From: Tetranychus cinnabarinus
Lineage: Eukaryota; Arthropoda; Arachnida; Trombidiformes; Tetranychidae
DNA: 64,000 nucleotides
Assembly (NCBI GenBank): GCA_022266195.1
Contig: WHVY01000001.1
Coordinates: 10,106,001-10,170,000 of the forward strand
Direction of reading: 5' to 3'
Position numbers and translations under genes: made by a program. The first letter of the stretch is position 1; every line of letters starts with the position of its first letter. Under the pieces are notes generated by a model, which was not told the origin of the DNA, did not search any database, and worked only from the letters and a program-made list of their open reading frames with translations. Below are positions 49,803 to 61,911 of the stretch, in pieces.

Positions 49803-50349
49803 GATTCCTTATGAATGGTTTGTAACTTTCAATTCACAAAAAATCGCTTTATGATCCGATTTGATCGTTTCCAAATCTTCTAATTTTTTGAGAAGGCCAC
49901 ATTTGATGAATGTAAAATATAATCGTACCTTGCAACTATGTTGCTGTGTTGGCAAAAGCATGAGTCTGCGTTGAAACCGCCTGTAAGCCAAACCCTCACA
50001 TCAGAGCTATTAGTTGTTTGTCATCATGGGTTTCATTCCTGCCAATATCAGCGTTGAAATTTCCAACAATTATCAACGCTTCAGCTCCTGTTTACAACAA
50101 TACTTGATATCTGTCCCAACCTGCAACCATCAATCTTGAAACTGTGGCCCTCATCAACGTCCAATAAGTTTTTCTGTCGACATTGTTCATTTAGGCTATC
50201 AGGTGCGTGTTGATAAAACCTGCACCAATAGGATGTACGATTGCTGTGACCATCCTGAAGCCTGTCTGAAAAATAAAAGCATTTTCTCTTTGATGTTTTA
50301 GTGGTGTTAAAACTGAGCACGATTCATCAATTTGATAGAAAATCATGGC
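49803..50349 (-). mobile_element. Degraded non-LTR retrotransposon (LINE) endonuclease fragment
   Basis: Reading the - strand across several frames gives landmarks of the LINE apurinic endonuclease domain in the right order. First comes GAEALIIVGNFNADIG (near 50042-50088; family motif GDFNA), then a stretch reading DYILHSSN (family motif IDYI), then KSDHKAIFCELK (near 49825-49863; the SDH catalytic motif). In-frame stops and frameshifts separate these blocks, so it is a dead copy. No reverse transcriptase is seen in the flank, so the insertion is truncated or decayed. Confidence 0.7.
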
Positions 50350-53300
50350 CAGTTTTTCCAATGATTTTTATTATTTATTCCTGTGAAAATATTATAACGA
50401 AAAAAGGTTAGTATTGTTAGCCTAAAAGTGTACCTAAATTTGATTTGATTTTGCACAAATTTTTGGCTTTTAACTTTTGAATACAAAGAGTATAACTTTT
50501 ATAGCTAGTACTCTTAATAGAATAGAATAGAATCATGTTTATTAGCAAAACATAGATGGAGCCAAAGATTCAATTGAACTGACAATTCGAGGTAGCTCAG
50601 AAACGGCACTTTATTTTTTCAATAATCTCTATTTTTGAACTCAATTTAGATCTTTATTATTTCTAATTGCTAGAATAGAAAAAGAGCTAAATTGAAAAAT
50701 CTTTCAAAAATGAATATCTTTTTGAAGCTTCTTATTTCTCTACACTGATCTGAGTTGAAATGGATGTTGGCAGGAAAATCTCAAGATTAATTGTGAATAA
50801 ATCAGAAGATTGTTATTCACATTTGGAAAAGAAATCGATCTCAACAATTCAAACAATCAGTGTTTTCAAGATATCTGTATTTGATGCCAAAATGAGCAAT
50901 TTCTTGTTTTCTCAGGCAATCATGTTTACCAATGCAAAGGGTAATATCATCAGTGAATGAACTGGAAATTATTGGATAAACATTTTAATCTAACAGGAAT
51001 CTGTGTTAATTGTTTATTGATAAAGATATTTTCATTACAAATATTCAACTAAAATATCCATCTAATTATGTATCTTATTTATATTTGAAACTTGGTTTGA
51101 ATTAAAACAAACAGTTTAGAGGTTTTTTGATTTTATTGATATTCAAGTTGACTCACAAATGGCGTCAATTGGTTTTTTGGTGCAAACAGTTTTTCATAAA
51201 TCATAAGTTCTATCCAATGATATTCATTCAAATCGAGCTAAAGTAGTGCGTTTCCTTTCCTGGACAATCTTTCATAAATTCAATCATATTCAAATTCATA
51301 GCGAATACACTCGGGCTTCGCCCTCGTGCATCTAACCATCATATCACCTCGCAATCGTTGTTTAATTATACTTACATTTACATTTACTGCACATGTTTAC
51401 AGACTTTACATTTTTAAAACAATTGTCTGTTTTTTGAACCTTATCATATAAACTTTACAAATTTTGAAAGAAAGACCAGGTAATAATTAGTAAAATCAAC
51501 AAAAATACTATTGCTAGTTTAGTTTCAATTCTAGAATACATTTCCACAGTTCTATTAATATCAATGAACATTTCTCGATTATTAATCATTCCTAGTTCAC
51601 TTCTTGATTTTGAAGCTTGAGATGCATTGAACTTGTTTTCTGGAAATGTGTAACAAATCAGCATTGAAGTTAACATCATTTTATCGCCTTGAGTTATCAA
51701 TTGAAAAATGAAAATTGGCTAAAGAAGTTGTTTCAATGGTAAGTCAAATGGAAACCGCATTTTCAACATAATCATTACAAATCATCATTATCATCATATT
51801 TTCATCACTAAATTTGCCAGTAAAGTAGTCATATGCATTTTGATTTATCCTTTCCTCTTCCTTTTTTATTTGCTCCTTGATAATGTCCCCAGGCATTTGG
51901 CCTCATCATTGTTGGTTCAACTTATTCAAATTGATCATTCATCAAACATGGCTCTTTTAATATGTATATTTCCTAGCTGGATAACTCCAACTATGATTAT
52001 GATTATGCTGAAGATGAACATGATGACTGTTGAAACCATCGAAATATTTTGGCTTTATCTTTACCCTTAAGCAATATCCATACATATTTATCTTTTTGGT
52101 CTCATCTTTACTCTCTCTCTCTTGTTAATATCATTATTTGAATCCAAACAAATCTCCTTTCCATTTTTGTATATTGTATGAACAACAAATAACGGTATCC
52201 ATCGGAAATCTCGAAGGTTTACTCAATGTTTCAACATGGATACAGCAAACATGATTAACAGTAGGTTAAATAAATCGAGCCAATCCACCTTTGTTAGTCA
52301 ATTACATATAAGATTCAATTTTGATTAGATTAACCATCCATTATATGAGAGTTCCTCTTTCCACACGATCAAGATGCAGATTCAATGAATCGTTGAATGG
52401 TTTAAACCCATTGATAAGTCAGGTAAATGATGAAAAAGCCTGCAGATAAAGATAGAGATGATGATCAAATGAAGATGATAATAGTGATGATGAGGAACAA
52501 AAAAGGTAAAAGGTAAACTTTGAATTGAAATGTAATTTACTTTACTCTGTTTTTTGTTAATGTAAACATGAGCTATTACCCTAATTATAACAGCAAAAGC
52601 CAAAATTGCATTAACTTTTTTCTCATTTATTTTCTATTATTAATATCATCTTTTTGTCTCTTTTTTCTTCCTCTTTTATATATTCTTAGTTTCCAAACCC
52701 AGAACCAATCAACCTTACCTTTTGATGATGCTCCTTATGATGATAAATGTTAAAGATGAATCCTTGCTTTTTTTGCTAGAATCATAACCATTTCACTAGT
52801 CTTTTATTATCATTTTTTTTCATTTGCCTGAAAAGAAAACAAACTATAATGAAAAAAATCCATTTTGCTCTCTTTTTCATTATTCATCCAGGATCACCTT
52901 TATTCAGAGGGAAATAAAGAAGAAAAGATGAAATGTAACAGGCAAAGTTTAAGAAACAGCAAGGCAAAAAAATGAAAACAACTGCACAAGAAGAGGTAAA
53001 AGATGATGATGATGAAGATGATACAAATAAAGAAAAAGAGTGAAAGAAGAAAAGATAAAGAGAAAAAGAAGGCAAAAACAACTACTATAAAATAGATAGA
53101 CTCTTTTTACTGTTGAATCTCATTGAATTGAGATTTTGTATTTGCTTTTCATCGACATTGTTTACATTGTAACCTGTTGGGACATTAATTCGCTCTCTTT
53201 TTTTCTCTTTATTTATCTTCTTGTAACAACAGGAATGATGAAGATGATGCTGTTGATGATCACGTTGATGATAATGATGATGATCAATTCACTATTTACC

Positions 53301-55749
53301 TGAATCAGTCTGAAAAAAATATGGAGAGAAGGCAAAAGGCAAAAGGATCAGAAGAAACCACATTGGCTGAAATTGGCTCTATAGAGAACACTTTAGCCTG
53401 AAGATGATACAGATGATGTATATTAGCTAGAGTTGTATATGCACAGATTATGTATTTTTATAGGGAATGGTTCCTCTTTGGCCATTGTTACCTCTTATAA
53501 TAAAAAAACAACAAACAAACAACAAAAAACTAGCAAAAAATATAAAAAGCAAAAATGTCTACTCTTGTTGCGCCATCTTCTTGTTTACTTTATAATTCAA
53601 ATAATAAATGCATTAAGCATTGCAAGAAAAAAGGCTGAAATCAAAGTCTTCTTCCCGCTCTCTTCTTCTTCCTCGTCATTATCATTCAATTTGTTTTTCA
53701 TTTTTTTGTTTCTTGTTATTATTCATCTTCATCGTCCTTGGTCTCTTCAATGTATTAAATCTACTCTTGTTCATTGATCTGATCATGATGCAACTATATC
53801 AGTTTTTTGTCTGTGTGTATTACAGTAAACTATTGGCCAACTCTCACTTTTTCACTCATGTAAACATCATCCGTCATTTTATTCATCATCGCTTTTTCTC
53901 ACATCCACTCTTCTTCTTCTCTCTTCCTCTGTTCTCTGTAAGTATCTTTCATCTTCAATGGATATCAAAATGTACACACTTTTTTCATTTGTTGTTGATA
54001 AACTTCTCCTTTTTTTGAATAGCCATTTTGATTCTCTAACGGACCGTGATAATGCAACAGATAACACCACCTTTTAACCAGATATTTGACTGGAAAATTT
54101 ATCTCTATGTTTTTATTGACATAGCACATTAAACACTTAACCTGATTCAGTCTGTTAGCTTATGGTAATCTCATATTGAAACCAAGTTTATTAACGGGCC
54201 ATCAATTAGTTTAGTCTAAACAGCACCAAAAGATGTACCAAAAGAAAGTGGAACCACAAGGGAAGGAAAGGATAGCATAATGAAGGACAGTAAAAACACA
54301 AGACAAGACACAAAAATGCAAATCTAGAAATCAAAAGAGTCCATTAACGGATCAATATTCAATCAAGCACTACCAAGCAACCGTGCACTGGTTTTAAAAT
54401 TCAATTGGACCAGAACAAGACGAATCTTGAAATGATGCTTACAGATGAGGAGACAATTAATGCTATGAAATATGCAACAAACCGTACTTTTTCAGCTGAT
54501 CTCAAGTTCGTTTTAAGACACACATAGATGTACATTAATAGCAGCAACCCTGATAATAATGTCATCAACTAATATGTTATGCGTTGTGATATCAGCTTTA
54601 TGCTATTTATGTGAGTCCAACCATATTAATCAACCTGCCCTTGGGTGTTAAAATAGTTGGCCACAATTTATGGTGGATAAGGAGGTTACAAAGCATTTTT
54701 ATATCTATTATTATGATTATTATTGGTGTTGTTCAATGAGAAGCAACAATAAAAGGAATTGTTGTTCGGTTAAAGGTAAACTATATTATTATGACAATTG
54801 TAAATGACAAGCCAAACTATAAACAGAAACCTCCTCTCAACTCAACTCCTTTCAACATTGAAAATATTATATTTTGTAAGTAAGCATGAAGATGATGATA
54901 AAAAAACAAAATCAATACAAAAATACATTTCTCTCTTGTGTCTCTAGGCTTTGGAGCAAAGAGGCAACTGTGAAGTAAAAAATCTTGATGTGATTGTCTG
55001 TTTTTGACAGATTATACAGTAACATAACAATCAGTACAAACACACAACACTGTATTCACTTCAACTAAAGCTAATTAACATCAACACTTTGATCATCTTC
55101 ATTCTTACCATCACCACCACAATTATTGTAACCATCATGTGTTGAAAGGCAAAAGCAGGAGAAAGGAAAGTTGGTGACAATTTTTGCTCTTCATTCACAC
55201 CTATTAGCTGAAGATGATTAAGAATCACACCAGGAATCAACAATTAGTGGATTCAATTTAACTTGTAATGTTACTTTCATACATATCCATGCAATCTTTT
55301 ACATTTTAAATCTCGATTATGTAAAATCTAATCCACAATGTAATCCATACACAATGTACAACAATAATCTACTTTTCTGGATCATCATCTTCATCTTTTT
55401 CAATCTAATCATTTTTTTAATCATATTGAAACTGATGGACATCTTTTTGTTACTATTTGCACGTGACAATCAACATGAAATGATTAGGTTAAGATGAAGA
55501 TGAAAATGATGACAAAGAAACAACCGATTGATGTATTTGTAATAACATGTCATGGTAAAGGGCATAACCATGTTTTATTTTCAAATGTGAATAAACATGA
55601 AGCCCGTTGAATGTTAATATTTTGATTTACATTAATCAATGATATTGAGTCAATCATGGGACCGGATAACAACAATTGAATAACCACAATTTAATGCAAT
55701 TCACAGTGGGAGATAATAAGTTAGGCTAGGTTAGCTGAGGTGAAACAAG
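50350..55749. other. 5.4 kb region without a supported gene
   Basis: AT-rich with simple GAT/ATC and T-rich repeats. One - strand frame (51455-51698) ends in a strongly hydrophobic segment (about 15 residues, KLAIVFLLILLIITW) after a polar stretch, like a tail anchor, but has no ATG at its open end and no recognised homologue. Other open frames look like translated low-complexity sequence. Confidence 0.45.
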
Positions 55750-56187
55750 ATGATGAAAAGGATGGAAGAGAAAAGAAATCAAAGAAGAAAAAAAAATGAT
55801 AATTCAAATTGTAGATTAACTTTGATTCAATTGAATGGGATCAACGATTCGAGTAAGAAGAAGCAGAAGGAAAAGAAGAAGAAAAAAAGGAAAATCAGGG
55901 AACAGAGAAAGAAATTGAATAAGATTCAGTTTATTCAGCCCAGATGCATGATGTCAAGAATCATCTCTGGTTATGACACTTTAAGTGAATCCAAAATTAA
56001 GTCAGACTTTCAGATTGTAATGAAAATGAAAGGTAATCAACGAAGAGTCGACTGTGTGTTTTGGGACAAAAGTGACTCTGTTAGCTTGACTGAACCACGT
56101 ATTTCTGGCTTAACCAGACAAGATGAAGATGATGAAAATCAGGATGACACAAAAAATGATGAGAAAGATGAAAATATTGTACATTAA
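55750..56187 (+). CDS. Doubtful 145-residue ORF, basic then acidic
   Basis: ATG-initiated and uninterrupted. The N-terminal half is extremely rich in Lys/Arg (two runs, about residues 4-15 and 36-57), the middle is ordinary (MMSRIISGYDTLSESKIKSD), and the end is acidic (DEDDENQDDTKNDEKDEN). The basic and acidic runs come from GAA/AAG-rich DNA. A 32-base block at 56065-56096 is also found at 63021-63052, suggesting a dispersed element contributes to the frame. No family recognised. It may be a small nuclear-type protein or chance. Confidence 0.3.
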   Translation: MMKRMEEKRNQRRKKNDNSNCRLTLIQLNGINDSSKKKQKEKKKKKRKIREQRKKLNKIQFIQPRCMMSRIISGYDTLSESKIKSDFQIVMKMKGNQRRVDCVFWDKSDSVSLTEPRISGLTRQDEDDENQDDTKNDEKDENIVH

Positions 56188-58522
56188 GAAAGGGAAAGGT
56201 CAATTGTTTAAGAAGCTTATGGAAACCTTTTTTTGTCAATATTAAAATGAACTCAGTCTCGTGTTATTCACTCCCATTATTTAGCATTTTGCTTTTATAC
56301 AATGTATTGGTACTATCCATACCTATTGATTTGAGGCCAACAAAAGATCGACTCATTACTTAGTACTATACCTAGGAATGAAAGGAGCCCAAGCGCAAAT
56401 AACTCAACAACAAATATGTATTCATCTTTATTATTGTAATAATAATTTCTTTTGATTTTTTGGGACAAATTTTTGGTCCCTTTCCCGAGTATCCAAAGGA
56501 ACCCAGGTTTGTAAATTTGTAAAAATGGCAATAATATTGATAAACACAGTTACTGGAAGAGGAAGAGAGAAGAAAAAAAGGAAGAAAAGCTTTTTCTTCT
56601 TCTTTCAACATGCATTTCCAACAATCAAATTCATATTAAAATCTTCTTTCCTCCTATTTATCATTTCAAACAATCTTCATCCTTGTCTTTAAATGCATCC
56701 GCAACCCTTTTGAAGGCAACTTTTTATCAGCTTTTCCTTCTTAGCTCTTAACGGCTCAGTTGTCACAACTCTGAGAATCTTCGTCGAGATTCAAAGATTC
56801 ACTTGAGCTGACTAAATCACTAAATCACAGGTTGACTTGGCCATTTGCTTGGCTGATTAGCTTGATATCGGGTTATTTTGGATTAGAACCATTGAAATCA
56901 GGAAATTGATAAAACAATGACTTTCAAGTTGAGCTCAATAAATCTTTCATCTCAAAAAGTATTGCTTGTACATCGATGGGTTGAAAGTTTACTCAAAAGT
57001 CAAAGATTATTGGCTCATTTTACATTAAATTATGAATTATTGTGACAAGAAATTGATTGATTTTAAAGACTAAAAGGCTGTTTTGATTCAAATGTTGATT
57101 TTATTTTCGGGAAAAAGGTTGCATTTGCAAGTCTCCATCTTCAATGGATGAAAACATTTCACCGACCAACTTTCAATGGTAAAATTTAAATGAGTAAAAC
57201 GTTTGACTGCTCAAACAGACTGGACACAAATTTGTTGAAATGGTCAACTTTGTCCATCTTTTTACACAACTGTTCAAATGATTTGCATTTTGAATCGACA
57301 AGAAAAATTTAAAACCTCCATCATTATAATAATCACCATTGTATATTAAAAGTCCAACAGTGTTAATCTTGGAAGAAGAAGAAAAAAAATGTCCAACACT
57401 TGAACATTGAATGGTCCAATGTGGACAAAAAAAGGTAATATATAATAATAGAAACTCTAGTCTATAGAATATTGTTTTGCCTTCTTTGCTCGATAAAAAT
57501 AAAGTGTAATACATTTGCTCATCTCGGCGACCAAATCTTGTGGTTCCTTTGATTTTTGCTGTAAATTCGTGCCCATTTTTCCGTTGAATTAATCATTAGT
57601 CCATTCTTGAACCAATCAGGTAACAATTAAAAGATATTCATTCGATGGTTTCACATTTCACTTTGAAAATCATATTAAATGACAAAAGTCATCCTTTAAC
57701 CGTAACACACAAAAAAAGGTTTACCAATTGTTGCCATTCAATCTTTTACCAGTAACTTTAGTGTTAAATTACATGTTACAAACAATAAGTGTTTCCATAT
57801 TTAATGCGTCTCAATCGTCGAAATCATTCGTTTCGATAAATACCTGCCAGATAATGGGACTAAATTTATCAATGATCCCTATTAAAGGAGGTAATTTCAC
57901 CAAATTTTGCTTCAATTGTTTAATTAACAATTAACTAACAAATTGTAAGTCAAATTTTCTTTCGTAAAATATTGATAAAAAAGTCACAGAATCATCTTTA
58001 GATAACATTTGCGGTTGAATTTGATAAATTAAGGAAGATTGAAAATAATGAAATGGTCTGCCCGACAATTAGTCAAAATAAGCTATTTTCAGTTTGTCCC
58101 ATTATCTGGCAGGTTACTGTAAGTGAAAATGAATACAGTGAGTTGAAAGTTCTTAACTGATAAAAAGCTTCAGGTGAGATTCATCCCAAGTTACTAGTCC
58201 CAAGTCATTTTTTACATCATCTAATGAGCTTTTATCAGATCGATATATTTCGTTCATCAATTTTTACTTTCGATACTGACCAGGTTTAAGAAAGATTTTC
58301 TTGAATAAAATCTTATTTTCAATATTTCTTTACATTTAACTTATAAGTTTTGGTGAAGATTTACTCATTTTTTTTTGAATGCTTGCGTAATGTTACACTT
58401 GGATTGAAAATGGATAACATTCACTCTTGAATAGATTGTGGAAAAATAGGAAAATTAAAATTGATGATGATGTAAATTTGTTGACAACATTGTACTTGAT
58501 CATTACAATATGGACTAATCAT
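56188..58522. other. Non-coding region with a candidate miniature element
   Basis: No gene is recognised. It contains an 18-base perfect inverted repeat at 57844-57861 and 58094-58111 (listed separately). Remaining ORFs are short and low in complexity. Confidence 0.5.
57844..58111. repeat. Candidate MITE bounded by 18-base inverted repeats
   Basis: CCTGCCAGATAATGGGAC at 57844-57861 is repeated perfectly as its reverse complement at 58094-58111. The 232 bases between have no coding capacity, and a TA lies immediately outside the left arm. The layout fits a non-autonomous DNA transposon, though target-site duplication is not clear. Confidence 0.6.
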
Positions 58523-58794
58523 TGTTAACATGGCACTTGAAAAAAGCAACCATTTGTATCTTCACTTGAAGAAGCTCTTGAAGGTTTTTTTGGTCTTCCC
58601 CTAACATTTCATGTAAAAATCGCTTCTCATAACCATTTTCAACCGTAAACTAACGGTTTCATTGTTACAGCTACGAGATGAATCTTGATAATTGAATACA
58701 ATTTGGACAATGTGAATAAGCTAATGAAACAACAAATCACTTTGAGCTGGCAAATTGATCGCCTAAAAGATTAATCAACAATTTTTACATTTCA
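58523..58794 (+). repeat. Direct repeat flanking FEZF, copy 1 (3' side of gene)
   Basis: Nearly identical to 61912-62117 except for 67 bases (58547-58613) present only here. It contains the inverted repeat AACCGT..ACGGTT and a motif ACAGCTACGAGAT. Divergence is only a few bases, so the duplication or transposition is recent. Confidence 0.92.
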
Positions 58795-59672
58795 TCAAAA
58801 ATTGCTGTTCAACTTTACATCATTAGTAAGCTTTTAGGTTTACAACAATTTACTGATCAACTCAACCTATACTGGTTATAAATGGTTGATTAGTGTTCAC
58901 TTATAACTGTACCAATTTGTTGTAATCAAATTTAAAGTCACCAATTTGTGAGGTTTTGTTAAGACACCTGAATCTGTTGAACTGATTCAGAGTTGACAAA
59001 AGTTAAAAGGATTATCATTGATATCATCTTACATGAAACATTAACAATATCATGATATAAATATCAAATAATAACAAGAGTAACATCCTATCATATTCAT
59101 CTCCTCCCAGTTCAACCTCCTTATCATTCCTTTTATCATCCATTATCTTCTTTTCCTCCCTTTTCCTCTTTACCTCAACAACTGTATAAACTTATTATCG
59201 TTCAACAATGTCTTCATCTTCAATCTTTATCCTTTACTATTTGGCTTTTCATCGCTTTCAATTCAAACATTAAACCTCTTTTAATGTCATCAACTTTTAC
59301 AAGATTATATCAACTTTCATTTTCATTAAACTCTTCAACTTAAATTGTTGACCAAATCAGTGCAAACATTGAAATTAAATTGCAAACAGTTTTCACAGTT
59401 GAATCTTTTATTTTTATTTTAATGTTAACAGTGAATTCAATGATGGTTTTGCTGTTGATTTTTCTTGCCATTACCATGAAAACGGATCATTTAAAAGACT
59501 AGATGAAACACTGAATTTTAAAATACTTAGCATTGTTAGACATTCAACAATTACAAAATTGGATTTGAAGAGAAAAGTTGAACTCAAAGTTCTAATTGTT
59601 GATGAAAAGGTGATTTAGTGATTAGTCAGTGTAGGGTTTGATGGGATGATTAAGGGAATCTGGTTGAATTGG
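58795..59672. other. FEZF 3' flank
   Basis: AT- and pyrimidine-rich, no coding region. A - strand AATAAA at 59407-59412 lies about 260 bases past the FEZF stop and is a candidate poly(A) signal. Confidence 0.45.
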
Positions 59673-61355
59673 TTAAATGCAATGTCTTAAAGGTTGAAAC
59701 AAATTTTCTTTACTTGGTTCATTTGATTTGTTCAACATTGACTCAACAGTCAGTCCAACAGGTTTGCTAATTGATGAGGATGAAAATCGAGAGGAAGAGG
59801 AGGATGAAGATGAAGAGGAGGAAGATGATGAAGAAGAGGATGATGAGGACAGTAAAAGGTTAGATGTTGAGGTTATCTCATCGTCCTTGTGTTTTGTTTT
59901 GACTTTTCGTCGACGTCTTCTAGGTTCAGTCTTTTCACTGTAACCAACTCGTCTTTTCAATTTTGCTCGTCTTCTCATTGTTTCATCTTTTGACTGCACC
60001 TTGTCATCAACATGCATGCTCTCATCATCATCTTCAAACTCTTCTTCGTCCTCTTCATCTTCATCTTCTTCATTTTCATCTTCATCTTCTTCTTCCTCGT
60101 CTTCCTCTTCATCATCGACAACGTCAAGAATCGGTGAATCTTCACAGTTGATTGACTCTTCAGGTGAACTTACAGCTGATATTAAAGCGTTTACACTGAA
60201 AACTGTATTGGATGGATGAGTGAGTTGCGAGTCTGTTTCATGATGATGTTGGTGAAGATGATGAAGATGGTGGTAAATAAGAGAGAAAGCATTTCTATAA
60301 GGGTCAGTTGAGCCCAGGGAAGATGAGGGTGAAGTCAAGGGTCCAGTGAGATGGGGATGATGAGGGTGATGATGGGAATGTTGAAAGGTACCGTTAAGAT
60401 TATGAGTTGGGGTTGATGAAGAGACGGTCGAAGCTTGAGGTAATGTGACCTGTGAAGGTGGACCAACTGGGTGAGATGAAAGTGGATTAACTGAGCCCGT
60501 AAAGGAAGGGCACGAAGGAGACGATGAAGTTGAAGAGGAATGAGTTGCTTTTATTTTTGCATCTTTTACTGAAGTAGTAGCCGTAGTTGTGACACTTGTT
60601 GATGTCGAGTGTAACCCTGATGGCTTGCCTTTACACGGTCCAGAGACGGTTGATGCTCCGGTCAGAGTTGAGGTTGATGATGAGGTTGTCGGGTTTGTTG
60701 ACAGAACATCGTGCAACTTTCTCATGTGCTTCTTGAGGTCAAAATTGCGACAAAATCCTTTACTGCAAAAGGAACAGGTATATGGTTTGGTGTCTTTATG
60801 AGTGTACATGTGAAAGGTCAAATTATAAACCTGATGGAAAGCCTTGTTACAGATTTCACAGCGATAAGCTTTAATACCTTTATGAGTCAATTCGTGATTT
60901 TTAAAGTTACCCTTTTGATGAAAACCTTTTCCACAAATTTCACATTTCCAGGGTTTATAGTTGGAATGGATTCTTACATGAGTGTTCAGGGTTGATGAAC
61001 GGTTAAATGCCTTTTTACATATTAGGCAAACATGAGGCTTTTCAGCTGTATGGATAATCTTGTGACGGCAAAGGGTCGATGCTTGGCGAAATCCTTTGCC
61101 ACAAACTTTACAAACAAAAGGTCGAGCTCCAGTATGGACTGGCATGTGACGGGTCAAATTGTAATGGGCATTAAATACTTTACCACATTCCGAGCAGGTA
61201 AACATTTTTGATTTGTTGACTCCATTTGTGGATGAACTTGAGGTTGCTGTTGAGGTTGTTGTTGTTTTAACTGACACTATTGGGGCTGTTGGTTTGCTCG
61301 TCGTGGATAACAATTTATCAATTCCAAAGGAAAGTTCAGTTGATGATTTATTCAT
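59673..61355 (-). CDS. fezf/erm: FEZ family zinc-finger protein (FEZF / earmuff)
   Basis: One uninterrupted exon of 560 codons, ATG at 61353-61355. Residues 10-16 (FGIDKLL) fit an eh1 Groucho-recruiting motif. Six C2H2 fingers occupy residues 54 to about 215. They carry the FEZF signature almost unchanged: CGKVFNAHYNLTRHMPVH, CGKGFRQASTLCRHKIIH, CKKAFNRSSTLNTHVRIH, CGKGFHQKGNFKNHELTH, CNKAFHQVYNLTFHMYTH and CSKGFCRNFDLKKHMRKLH. The family are transcriptional repressors that pattern forebrain and, in flies, control neural progenitors (earmuff). A tail of about 340 residues follows: Thr/Ser-rich, His-rich (HHPHHPH), a nearly pure Asp/Glu tract, a basic RRRRRKVKTK patch and about 20 consecutive Ser. 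In vertebrates the fingers sit near the C-terminus, so this architecture is unusual. Near-identical direct repeats flank the gene. Family assignment is certain. Confidence 0.96.
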   Translation of the reverse strand: MNKSSTELSFGIDKLLSTTSKPTAPIVSVKTTTTSTATSSSSTNGVNKSKMFTCSECGKVFNAHYNLTRHMPVHTGARPFVCKVCGKGFRQASTLCRHKIIHTAEKPHVCLICKKAFNRSSTLNTHVRIHSNYKPWKCEICGKGFHQKGNFKNHELTHKGIKAYRCEICNKAFHQVYNLTFHMYTHKDTKPYTCSFCSKGFCRNFDLKKHMRKLHDVLSTNPTTSSSTSTLTGASTVSGPCKGKPSGLHSTSTSVTTTATTSVKDAKIKATHSSSTSSSPSCPSFTGSVNPLSSHPVGPPSQVTLPQASTVSSSTPTHNLNGTFQHSHHHPHHPHLTGPLTSPSSSLGSTDPYRNAFSLIYHHLHHLHQHHHETDSQLTHPSNTVFSVNALISAVSSPEESINCEDSPILDVVDDEEEDEEEEDEDENEEDEDEEDEEEFEDDDESMHVDDKVQSKDETMRRRAKLKRRVGYSEKTEPRRRRRKVKTKHKDDEITSTSNLLLSSSSSSSSSSSSSSSSSSSSRFSSSSISKPVGLTVESMLNKSNEPSKENLFQPLRHCI

Positions 61356-61511
61356 GGTTAATCACTGGTAGGGTTTCAAGGGTTGATTTAGTGCATAAAT
61401 TAGGTTTAAACTATACAAATGTAAAGCACATCAAACAGATATTAAAATGAACAAAAGTTGCAAAATTACTTGTTTTCAAATGATTTTAATGTTGTGATGA
61501 AAATGATGAAA

Positions 61512-61537
61512 ATGATGATGATGATGATGATGATGAT
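61512..61537. repeat. (ATG)n microsatellite in the FEZF 5' flank
   Basis: Trinucleotide run between the TATA box and the FEZF start codon. On the transcribed strand it reads (CAT)n, so it adds no upstream ATG. Confidence 0.85.
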
Positions 61538-61560
61538 AACAACTCAGTAACTGAGAATAA

Positions 61561-61568
61561 TATTTATA
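61561..61568 (-). promoter_or_regulatory. FEZF TATA box
   Basis: TATAAATA on the - strand, about 206 bases upstream of the FEZF ATG. Transcription would begin about 30 bases downstream, near 61535, giving a leader of roughly 180 bases. Position and match are good; not verified. Confidence 0.55.
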
Positions 61569-61911
61569 GCAATGTTCAACAGTTATATTCACTCCTATAC
61601 TGACAATATTATCATCAACTTGCCTGTGCAAGGCGGAGTTAACAGGGACTTGGATAGACCAATGAAAGCTTGTTATCGCTTCATATTATCATATTTTTGC
61701 TTCAATGTTGTGTATCAACAGCTCTTAATGGTTTAGCCTTTTACAATTTATAGTCAATTTTACCTTGCATTGTTTTTGGGACAAAATTTTCATCAATCAT
61801 AACATTTGTTATCAATCGATCTTCAATTTCAGTTCAATTCAAGTTTCAACATTTTTGTCTTTTCTCCAATCATTTTGTTTCAAATGACTTTAATTAATGA
61901 ATTTCATTCGC

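Noticed and set aside
59728..60219. Open frames on the + strand opposite the FEZF tail
   Set aside because: They are antisense readings of the poly-Ser and acidic tracts of FEZF, which is secure by its zinc fingers.
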